A DNA stretch of 5,621 nucleotides from contig CALPZT020000129.1 of assembly GCA_943328365.2 (NCBI GenBank), positions 1 to 5,621 of the forward strand. The letters are read 5' to 3'. A program made the translations under genes and the position numbers. A model generated the notes under the pieces. It did not search any database. It was not told the DNA's origin and saw only the letters and a list, made by a program, of their open reading frames with translations. Shown piece by piece: positions 1 to 5,621 of the stretch (position 1 is the stretch's first letter; every line of letters starts with the position of its first letter). The DNA comes from Bifidobacterium breve. GTDB taxonomy: Bacteria > Actinomycetota > Actinomycetes > S36-B12.

Positions 1-48
1 GATTCCGATGATGTGAACCCGGCCCAGCTCCTGCAGTGCGTCGCTCAT
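1..48 (-). CDS. murC: UDP-N-acetylmuramate--L-alanine ligase, N-terminal fragment (cut by window edge)
   Basis: Only the first 16 codons are in the window; the gene runs off at coordinate 1. They read MSDALQELGRVHIIGI. The VHIIGI segment is the first beta strand leading into the GxGGxGMS nucleotide-binding loop that opens MurC, as in the family's VHFIGIGG. MurC is the cytoplasmic, ATP-dependent ligase that adds L-alanine to UDP-MurNAc, the first step of stem-peptide assembly. The ATG overlaps the murG stop by four bases (ATGA), and a purine-rich GAAAGG sits seven bases upstream inside murG, which supports this start. The identification rests on a short stretch plus its position directly after murG, where murC lies in actinobacterial dcw clusters. 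The catalytic domains cannot be judged from this window. Confidence 0.88.
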   Translation of the reverse strand, partial: MSDALQELGRVHIIGI

Positions 49-1136
49 CCTCGCGCCTTTCGTGCCGCTGCGATCTCCATGACCGTCCTGGCAAGTTGCT
101 CATCGGCATCTCGCACCCCGTAGGTGGCGGCTGCAGCAGCCATCTTCTCGAGGCGAGGCCGATCCCGCAGCAGCGGGACCACCGTGCTCGCGATCGCGGC
201 GGCATCGAGGTCTGCATTGTCGACAATGACGCCACCACCTGCGTTCACGACAGGGAGTGCGTTGAGCCGCTGCTCGCCGTTTCCGATGGGAAGCGGGACG
301 TAGACGGCGGGGAGCCCGACCGCCGCAAGTTCAGCGCAGGTCATGGCCCCGGCGCGCGTGAGTGCCAGATCGGCCGCCGCATAGGCCAGATCCATGCGGT
401 CGAGGTACGCAAGACGGACGTACCCGGTGTGCGCCGGCGGCTGGTCATTCCGAGCGCCGTAGGCGTGGAGTACTTCACGTCCGTCCGCGGTGAGCTCATC
501 AATCGTGCTCGAGACGACCTCGTTGAGATGCGCTGCGCCCTGCGATCCGCCGAATACGAGGAGGACGACGGCATCGTCGCGTAGCCCGAATGCCTGACGG
601 GCTTCCGCTCGGCGTGTCAGGCGGTCGAGGCCTGAGATCGCACTGCGCAGTGGCAGTCCGACAACACGGGCCCCTCGAAGCGTGTCGGGCACCGACGAGA
701 AGACATGGGGTGTGAGGCGGGCGCCAACGCGATTGGCGAGGCCCGGTCGGGCATTCGCCTCGTGGATGACGACCGGAACACCCCGGCGGCGGGCAGCGAG
801 ATAGGTCGGGAGCGCGGCATACCCTCCGAAACCGACCACGATCTGCGCGCCGAACTCGTCGAGGAGACGGCCCGCGTCACGCATCGCATGCCAGGCGCTT
901 GGACCGATCCTCAGCAGGTCAAGCGAGGGCCGACGCGGCATTGGCGCCGACCGGACGGTCGACAGGTCATAGCCGCGCTCCGGCACGAGCGTGCTCTCAA
1001 GACCGCGCTCTCCACCGATGACGAGGATGGCGGTCGATGGGTCGGTGCGACGGAGGGCGTCGGCAAGGTTGAGCGCAGGCTCAATGTGCCCCGCCGTTCC
1101 CCCAGCGGCGAGCACGACGCGCAGGGCCTCAGGCAT
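45..1136 (-). CDS. murG: UDP-GlcNAc:lipid I N-acetylglucosaminyltransferase MurG
   Basis: This complete 363-residue GT28 glycosyltransferase matches the usual MurG length. It transfers GlcNAc from UDP-GlcNAc to lipid I on the inner face of the membrane, making lipid II. Visible motifs, in order: the N-terminal glycine loop AAGGTAGHIEPAL with the conserved His17; VGFGGYAALP near 101-110; HEANARPGLANRVG near 125-138; the inter-domain GGSQGAAHLNE near 196-206; and the UDP-GlcNAc site RAGAMTCAEL with Glu269, followed by PIGNGEQRLNA with Gln289 and Asn292. AGHIEPAL and IGNGEQRLNA are typical of Actinobacteria. The start is the ATG that shares its A with the ftsW stop (TGATG). The frame stays open for about 245 more codons upstream across ftsW, but that part has no MurG character. 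No good Shine-Dalgarno precedes the ATG, so coupling to ftsW translation is likely. The 3' end overlaps murC. Confidence 0.97.
   Translation of the reverse strand: MPEALRVVLAAGGTAGHIEPALNLADALRRTDPSTAILVIGGERGLESTLVPERGYDLSTVRSAPMPRRPSLDLLRIGPSAWHAMRDAGRLLDEFGAQIVVGFGGYAALPTYLAARRRGVPVVIHEANARPGLANRVGARLTPHVFSSVPDTLRGARVVGLPLRSAISGLDRLTRRAEARQAFGLRDDAVVLLVFGGSQGAAHLNEVVSSTIDELTADGREVLHAYGARNDQPPAHTGYVRLAYLDRMDLAYAAADLALTRAGAMTCAELAAVGLPAVYVPLPIGNGEQRLNALPVVNAGGGVIVDNADLDAAAIASTVVPLLRDRPRLEKMAAAAATYGVRDADEQLARTVMEIAAARKARG
56..61 (-). promoter_or_regulatory. ribosome-binding site of murC
   Basis: On the minus strand this reads GAAAGG, seven bases before the murC ATG and inside the last codons of murG. 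It is a moderate Shine-Dalgarno match with ordinary spacing, and it supports the murC start that overlaps the murG stop. Confidence 0.6.
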
Positions 1137-2344
1137 CAGCGTCGACGTTTCGTCTGCGCCGTTGACTTCCGCCGCAGCGCCATGCGAGCACCAGGTTCCT
1201 GACGCGCGAATGCCAGCAGCATTCCAAGTGCAGCAAGGGTGGGGAGGAGGGATGAGCCGCCGTATGAGACGAGCGGCAGCGGTACGCCTGAGATCGGCAG
1301 GAGGCCAAGAACCGAGCCGATGTTGAGGACCGCCTGGGTGACGATCCAGCATCCGACCCCGGCCGAGGCGAGTCGAACGAACGGATCGCTCGTCCTGACC
1401 GTCAGCCGGAAGATTCCGAAGGCCAATGCTCCGAAGAGGATGAGCACGAAGAAGGTTCCGGCGAGGCCGAGTTCCTCGCCGATCACCGGGAAGATGAAAT
1501 CGGTGTGCGCTTCCGGGAGAGCTCCCCACTTCTCCCGGCTGGCACCGAGACCGACGCCCAGCAGGCCTCCGGTTCCGAGCGCATACTGCCCCTGGGTCAA
1601 CTGCCAGCCGGAACCGAGCCGGTCTGCCGCCGGATCCATCCAAGACATGACCCGCGCCATCCGATACGGAGCAGCAAGGCTGAGCAGGTAGACGCCGACA
1701 AGGCCCAGGCCCCCGAGCACCGCGAAGAGGCGCAGTGGTGCTCCAGCCGCGAAGAGGATTCCGGCGGTGATGGCCGCGATCATCAGGGCATTGCCGAAGT
1801 CGCCCTCGAGAAGAATGAGCACCATCATGAGGAATGCAACGGGAAGCAGCGGGACGAGCAGATGAGACCACGCGTGAATTCGCAGGTCCTTTCGCGTGAG
1901 GAGGTCAGCGCCCCAGACGATGATCCCGAACTTGGCGAATTCCGACGGCTGGAGCCGGAATGGGCCGAAGAGCTCAATCCAGTTCTGCTGGCCCCTCACC
2001 TCGACACCGATGATGAGCACGGCGACGAGCAGCCCGAGTGAGCCGATGAGGAGGAGCCACGCAAGCCCCCGCCAAAACTGAGTGGACGTTCGGGCGATGA
2101 CGAACATCACGAAGACGCCGATGATGGCGAACATGCCCTGCCGCTGGGCGAGGGTATATGCGGAACCGAAGACGCGGAAGCTCTCGATGCTCGAGGCCGA
2201 TGTCACCATGACGACACCGATCACGAGAAGGAGCAGCGTCGAGCCAGCGATGATGTAGTACGTGCTCAGGGGGTTGTCAAAGGCGCGTTTCAGCCGGTGG
2301 CGCATTGACTCGGGAGCCGCGCGCGGACCAGCGGTCATCGTCAT
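1136..2344 (-). CDS. ftsW: SEDS-family septal peptidoglycan glycosyltransferase FtsW
   Basis: This complete 402-residue polytopic membrane protein belongs to the FtsW/RodA/SpoVE (SEDS) family, which polymerises lipid II into glycan strands together with a class B PBP. A short basic N-terminus is followed by about ten hydrophobic segments, the first near residues 29-49. Family motifs: QNWI then FRLQPSEFAKFG (119-140), GQYALGTGG (252-260), PEAHTDFIF (277-285) with the Asp282 that corresponds to the essential SEDS aspartate, GEELG (289-293), and PLPLVSYGGSS near 355-365. A FtsW rather than RodA role is inferred from its place between murD and murG. The C-terminus is a short, strongly basic tail (RRKSTAQTKRRR) without the acidic cluster described in the mycobacterial FtsW tail. 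The ATG overlaps the murD stop as ATGA and has GGAGGG nine bases upstream; a second ATG two codons later is a less likely start. Confidence 0.96.
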   Translation of the reverse strand: MTMTAGPRAAPESMRHRLKRAFDNPLSTYYIIAGSTLLLLVIGVVMVTSASSIESFRVFGSAYTLAQRQGMFAIIGVFVMFVIARTSTQFWRGLAWLLLIGSLGLLVAVLIIGVEVRGQQNWIELFGPFRLQPSEFAKFGIIVWGADLLTRKDLRIHAWSHLLVPLLPVAFLMMVLILLEGDFGNALMIAAITAGILFAAGAPLRLFAVLGGLGLVGVYLLSLAAPYRMARVMSWMDPAADRLGSGWQLTQGQYALGTGGLLGVGLGASREKWGALPEAHTDFIFPVIGEELGLAGTFFVLILFGALAFGIFRLTVRTSDPFVRLASAGVGCWIVTQAVLNIGSVLGLLPISGVPLPLVSYGGSSLLPTLAALGMLLAFARQEPGARMALRRKSTAQTKRRR

Positions 2345-3786
2345 GATGTTCGGCCCTCCATGCGATCGGCAGCGAGCCGCTCGACCGCAGCAGCGAACTC
2401 ATCGCCTCGATGACCGTAGTCGCGAAACATGTCCCACGAGGCGCAGCCCGGCGCGAGCAGCACCGTGTCGCCAGGCTCCGCAAGCGACATCGCCGTGGCA
2501 ACGACCTCGGCCATGGCGCTCGGGTCGTCACGATCGATCATGGCCGTCCGAACCTCGGGGGCATGTCGTTCGAGTGAGCCTGCGATCCGCGCCCGATCAA
2601 CTCCGAGGAGCACGACACCTCGCAGCCGCTCGCCTACCTCGAGAACGAGATCGTCGAAATCCTGTCCCTTCGCCATGCCACCAGCGATCCACACAACGCT
2701 CGGGTACGCCTTCAGCGAGGTGAGCGCGGCATGAGCATTCGTCGCCTTGGAGTCGTCGACGAACACCACCCCATCAACAGTTGCCACCTGCGCGATGCGA
2801 TGCGCTGCCGGAACGAAGGCTCTCAATCCGTCACGGACAGCCGCTGGACTCACACCGAATGCCCGTGCAAGTGCCGCTGCGGCAAGGGCATTCGCGACGT
2901 TGTGAGGAGCCGGAGGATCTATGTCGTCGATCGTCGCGAGCTCCTGCGCCGTTGTCGCCCGGTCCGAGACAAACGCACGGTCGACGAGGAGGTTGTCGAC
3001 GATCCCGACCATGGAAGGCCCCGGTGCCCCGAGCGTGAATCCGATCGCCCGGCACCCCTCGATGACATCGGCCCGTTCGACCATGCTCCTCGTGCGCTCA
3101 TCCTCTGCGTTGTAGATGGCCGCGACCTGGGTTCGTTCGTAGATGCGCGCCTTGGCAGCGATGTACGAGTCGAGGCTCCCGAAGTGGTCGATGTGGTCAT
3201 CGGCGATATTCAGGCAGCACGACGCAAGCGGGCTCATCGTCGTGACGAATGGCAATTGAGGTGCGCCCACCTCGATGGCGATGACGTCAAGTTCGTCGTG
3301 CATGACAACCCCGACAAGGGACATGCCGATATTGCCGGCCGAGCAGGTGCGAAGGCCCGCCGTGCGCAGTATCGATTCGAGCATGAGGGTGGTCGTGGTC
3401 TTTCCATTGGTGCCCGTGATGACGAGCCACGGCGCAGGTGATTCGATCGGCCGCAGCCGCCAGGCCAGTTCGAGCTCGCCCCACACTGGCACGCCTCGCG
3501 CGAATGCCTGCTCGATGGTCGCGTGCGATGGCGGGAGTCCGGGCGACACGACAAGGAGATCGCATTCGGGTAGCTCCGCCGTGAAGCCCAGCCGCACGTC
3601 GACCCCGATCACGTCGAGGATTTCGGCGCGCTCCCGCATCGCCGGCGTGTCATTGGCGTCGATGAGGACGACCTGGGCACCAAGTTGGGCAAGCGCATCC
3701 GCGCACGCGAATCCCGCAACCCCGATGCCTGCCACGACGGCACGTACGTTCGACCAGTCAGAGGCGCGGTTGAGCGTGTCGATCAT
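2341..3786 (-). CDS. murD: UDP-N-acetylmuramoyl-L-alanine--D-glutamate ligase
   Basis: This complete 481-residue Mur ligase is the cytoplasmic enzyme that adds D-glutamate to UDP-MurNAc-L-Ala using ATP. The N-terminal UDP-binding domain begins AVVAGIGVAGFACADAL (16-32) and ends with SPGLPPSH. The central ATPase domain has the P-loop TGTNGKTTTT (124-133, Lys129), GNIG (151-154), ADDHIDHFGS with His198, and AAKARIY with Lys212, the position of the carbamylated lysine. The C-terminal domain has AAHR (327-330), FVDDSKATN (342-350) and LAPGCASWDMF (444-454). One motif is unusual: residues 172-178 read EVGAPQL where ELSSFQL is common; the glutamate is kept but both serines and the phenylalanine are changed. 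The frame is open 22 codons further upstream, but the ATG chosen makes an ATGA overlap with mraY and places the dinucleotide-fold strand at the normal distance. Only a weak GAGTGG precedes it. Confidence 0.96.
   Translation of the reverse strand: MIDTLNRASDWSNVRAVVAGIGVAGFACADALAQLGAQVVLIDANDTPAMRERAEILDVIGVDVRLGFTAELPECDLLVVSPGLPPSHATIEQAFARGVPVWGELELAWRLRPIESPAPWLVITGTNGKTTTTLMLESILRTAGLRTCSAGNIGMSLVGVVMHDELDVIAIEVGAPQLPFVTTMSPLASCCLNIADDHIDHFGSLDSYIAAKARIYERTQVAAIYNAEDERTRSMVERADVIEGCRAIGFTLGAPGPSMVGIVDNLLVDRAFVSDRATTAQELATIDDIDPPAPHNVANALAAAALARAFGVSPAAVRDGLRAFVPAAHRIAQVATVDGVVFVDDSKATNAHAALTSLKAYPSVVWIAGGMAKGQDFDDLVLEVGERLRGVVLLGVDRARIAGSLERHAPEVRTAMIDRDDPSAMAEVVATAMSLAEPGDTVLLAPGCASWDMFRDYGHRGDEFAAAVERLAADRMEGRTS
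2354..2359 (-). promoter_or_regulatory. ribosome-binding site of ftsW
   Basis: On the minus strand this reads GGAGGG, nine bases before the ATG at 2344 and inside the final codons of murD (the Met-Glu-Gly of its tail). It is the strongest Shine-Dalgarno match in the window. It favours the first of the two closely spaced ATGs of ftsW; the second would put the site 15 bases away. Confidence 0.75.
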
Positions 3787-4853
3787 GCGCGTACCCACTC
3801 GGCGTAGAACACCGTGAGACCCGCTCCGATGCACAGGCCCTGGATAATCCAAAAGCGCACGACAATCTGAATCTCCGGCCAGCCGAGCATCTCGAAGTGG
3901 TGGTGGAGGGGTGCCATCCGCAGGATTCGACGGCCGGTGAGCTTGAAAGAGCCCACCTGTCCGATGACCGAGAGCGATGTGATGAGAAACAGGCCGGCAA
4001 GCATCGGCAGCAGGAGCTCGGTTCGGCTGAGAATCGCCAGGCCGGCGATCCCGCCTCCGAGCGCGAGCGACCCGGTGTCACCCATGAAGATTCGGGCGGG
4101 CGCAGTGTTCCACCAGAGGAACCCAAAGCTGGCTCCGGCAACCGCTGCGGCAACGACGGCAAGATCGAGGGGGTTCACCGTGCCGTAGCAGGTCGCCGGG
4201 TCGACGTCGATGAAGGAGCAGTTCTGCCCGTACTGCCAGATGCAGATGAGGACATAGGACACGAAGGTCATGATCGAGGCACCGATGGCGAGCCCGTCGA
4301 GCCCGTCGGTGAGGTTCACGCCGTTCGTGGTCGCAGTGACGAGGAACCAGACCCAGAGCAGGAACAGTCCGAGGGGCAGGACGATCGAGGTGTCACGAAC
4401 GAAGGAGATCGCCATGGATGCCGGAGACGGGCCACCATCGGTGAAGTGCAGCGAGAGCCACGCGAAGGCCAGCGCAACGACTGCTTGGCCGATGAGCTTC
4501 GTTCTCGCCCGAAGCCCAGTGCTGCGCTGCTTGAAGATCTTCAGATAGTCGTCGGCAAGGCCGACAAGTCCGAGGCCGACCATGAGAAAGATGACGAGGA
4601 GTCCGGAGGGCGTCATGGCTCGCCAGACGATCAGGTGCGTGATGGCGTATCCGGCTACGACCGCGACGATGATCGCCGCGCCTCCCATCGACGGCGTCCC
4701 GCGCTTACCCTCATGGGCTGGGTAGAGCTCGCCCTCAACCGAGACGCGAATCGCCTGGGCATAGCCGTGGCGGGCCAGGATCTTGATGAGAAGCGGTGTG
4801 CCGATCAGCGACACGATGGTCGCGATCGCAGCAGCCAGCACGACCAGTCTCAT
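3783..4853 (-). CDS. mraY: phospho-N-acetylmuramoyl-pentapeptide transferase MraY
   Basis: This complete 356-residue membrane enzyme is of normal family length. It transfers phospho-MurNAc-pentapeptide from the UMP-linked precursor to undecaprenyl phosphate, giving lipid I. About ten membrane segments are visible, the first starting at residue 2. Conserved sites: HEGKRGTPSMGG (47-58); the Asp pair of LADDYLK (Asp101, Asp102); TKL with Lys119; the nucleoside-binding NGVNLTDGLDGLA (177-189); IFMGDTGS with catalytic-site Asp259; and the cytoplasmic histidine cluster MAPLHHHFE (313-321). All expected catalytic residues are present. The extracytoplasmic loop near 205-225 carries two cysteines (Cys212, Cys222) before NPLDLAVV, an arrangement I associate with actinobacterial MraY. 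The ATG overlaps the murF stop by four bases, with GAAGGA six bases upstream. The 3' end overlaps murD in the same way. Confidence 0.98.
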   Translation of the reverse strand: MRLVVLAAAIATIVSLIGTPLLIKILARHGYAQAIRVSVEGELYPAHEGKRGTPSMGGAAIIVAVVAGYAITHLIVWRAMTPSGLLVIFLMVGLGLVGLADDYLKIFKQRSTGLRARTKLIGQAVVALAFAWLSLHFTDGGPSPASMAISFVRDTSIVLPLGLFLLWVWFLVTATTNGVNLTDGLDGLAIGASIMTFVSYVLICIWQYGQNCSFIDVDPATCYGTVNPLDLAVVAAAVAGASFGFLWWNTAPARIFMGDTGSLALGGGIAGLAILSRTELLLPMLAGLFLITSLSVIGQVGSFKLTGRRILRMAPLHHHFEMLGWPEIQIVVRFWIIQGLCIGAGLTVFYAEWVRA

Positions 4854-5621
4854 GATGGGTCCTTCGGTGCAAGGGCTTCGCTCACGCGCTCGAGCCCGAT
4901 ACTTCGAGATGCCTTGACGAGCACGACATCGCCGAAGGCGAGTTCGCCGCGAAGAAGATCAATGGCCTCCTCCGGACCGGAGGCCCACATGATCCTCGTC
5001 GTCGAAGACTCCTGAGCGCATCCCGCCTCGACCGGTCGTGTTGCCTCGCCCACACAGATCAGGTTCGCTATGCCCAGGCTCGCGACGAGACGTCCGACCT
5101 CCTCGTGCTGTGACTCACTGAGGTCGCCGAGCTCCCGCATCTCGCCGAGGACCGCCCAGGTCCGGCGGCCAGACCCCATGGCCGCGAGTGCCTGAAGCGC
5201 CGCGCGCATCGAGTCGGGGTTTGCGTTGTAGGCATCGTTGACGATTGTCCAGCCCTCAGCGGATTCGTGAACCTCCATGCGCCAGCTGCTGCGGGGCGTG
5301 GCCGCGCGGAGTGCCTCGGCGATGTCCTCGATCGGCACCCCGAGGCACACCCCGACTGCGGCCGCAGCGAGCGCATTGAGCACCGAATGCTCGCCGTGCA
5401 GCAGGAGTGAGACCGGAACCGCCTGGTCATCATGGTGCAGGGTGAATGATGGTCGGGCTTGGTCATCGAGGCGCACATCGGTCGCCCGAACATCGCTGGT
5501 CGCGGCAGTTCCGAAGGATACGACGCTTGCCGACGTCCGACGAGCCTGCGTGACGACGGCAGCATCGTCGGCGTTGATGACCGCGAACCCCTCGCTTGGA
5601 AGCCCCTCCAGGATCTCGCCC
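4850..5621 (-). CDS. murF: UDP-N-acetylmuramoyl-tripeptide--D-alanyl-D-alanine ligase, C-terminal part (5' end outside window)
   Basis: The gene enters from the right edge already open. The first whole codon is at 5620, and 256 residues are readable to the stop, so roughly the first 200 residues (UDP-binding domain and P-loop) are missing. MurF adds D-Ala-D-Ala to the UDP-MurNAc-tripeptide in the cytoplasm. In fragment numbering, GEILEGLP then VINADD (1-19) match the segment after the ATPase core. HSVLNALAAAAVG (77-89) is the family's H-N-(V/A)-N-A-L-A-A-A region, with Ser where Asn is usual. NDAYNANPDSM (128-138) is the MurF signature. VLGEMRELG (157-165) and VLVKASRS (233-240) belong to the C-terminal domain. 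A GTG at 5476 could be mistaken for a start, but the coding frame and homology continue upstream of it. The stop overlaps the mraY ATG as ATGA. Confidence 0.96.
   Translation of the reverse strand, partial: GEILEGLPSEGFAVINADDAAVVTQARRTSASVVSFGTAATSDVRATDVRLDDQARPSFTLHHDDQAVPVSLLLHGEHSVLNALAAAAVGVCLGVPIEDIAEALRAATPRSSWRMEVHESAEGWTIVNDAYNANPDSMRAALQALAAMGSGRRTWAVLGEMRELGDLSESQHEEVGRLVASLGIANLICVGEATRPVEAGCAQESSTTRIMWASGPEEAIDLLRGELAFGDVVLVKASRSIGLERVSEALAPKDPS
4860..4865 (-). promoter_or_regulatory. ribosome-binding site of mraY
   Basis: On the minus strand this reads GAAGGA, six bases before the mraY ATG and inside the last codons of murF. It supports the ATGA-overlap start and suggests that ribosomes can load here directly as well as by coupling from murF. 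Confidence 0.7.

Noticed and set aside
36..584. A plus-strand open frame of 182 codons opposite murG.
   Set aside because: It has no recognisable domain and lies fully antisense to a certain gene; it is best explained as a codon-bias shadow.
1137..1871. The murG frame stays open about 245 codons upstream, giving a possible 608-residue MurG fusion.
   Set aside because: The extension lies wholly inside ftsW in another frame, is rich in Arg, Pro and Gly without domain character, and MurG has its normal N-terminus at the ATG at 1136. Long shadow frames are expected in GC-rich DNA.
3787..3852. A longer murD start 22 codons upstream of the chosen ATG.
   Set aside because: It would overlap mraY by about 70 bases and add an Arg/Gly-rich leader before the UDP-binding fold. 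The ATG at 3786 gives the same ATGA junction seen at its neighbours.
3897..5015. A 372-codon open frame on the plus strand, antisense to mraY and the end of murF.
   Set aside because: Its product is a low-complexity, charged sequence (many Asp, Glu, Arg, Gly) typical of the antisense of a GC-rich gene. It shows no recognisable motif, and the minus-strand genes are certain.
4850..5476. A murF-like gene starting at the GTG at 5476.
   Set aside because: The frame is open to the window edge, and the upstream residues (GEILEGLP, VINADD) are MurF-like, so the GTG is an internal valine codon.

Overview
The window is a stretch of an actinobacterial division and cell wall (dcw) cluster, read entirely from the minus strand. 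In transcription order, from high to low coordinates, it holds murF (5' end missing), mraY, murD, ftsW, murG and the first 16 codons of murC. No gene lies on the plus strand, and there is no RNA gene, mobile element, repeat array, terminator or non-coding stretch. All five gene junctions overlap by 1 or 4 bases, so every base in the window is coding.

The DNA is high in GC. The proteins carry actinobacterial hallmarks: MurG has AGHIEPAL near its N-terminus and IGNGEQRLNA in its C-terminal domain, MraY has GFLWWNTAPARIFMGDTGS and a two-cysteine loop before NPLDLAVV, and MurF has NDAYNANPDSM. The gene order murF-mraY-murD-ftsW-murG-murC is the usual actinobacterial one. MurD wording such as CRAIGF, the GAPGPS stretch and SYPSVVWI-like segments reminds me of Micrococcales (Microbacteriaceae), but that placement is from memory and is tentative.

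Layout: 4850-5621 is murF (C-terminal 256 residues), 3783-4853 mraY, 2341-3786 murD, 1136-2344 ftsW, 45-1136 murG, and 1-48 the start of murC.

The genes act in sequence in peptidoglycan precursor synthesis. MurC adds L-Ala to UDP-MurNAc, MurD adds D-Glu, and MurF adds D-Ala-D-Ala after MurE, whose gene is not in view. MraY moves phospho-MurNAc-pentapeptide to undecaprenyl phosphate, giving lipid I. MurG adds GlcNAc, giving lipid II. FtsW polymerises lipid II at the division septum with its partner class B PBP. The overlaps imply a single transcript with coupled translation; its promoter must lie upstream, beyond coordinate 5621.

I found no undescribed system here. The points most worth checking are a changed substrate-site motif in MurD (EVGAPQL where ELSSFQL is usual) and the uninterrupted chain of overlapping junctions, whose ribosome-binding sites differ in strength.
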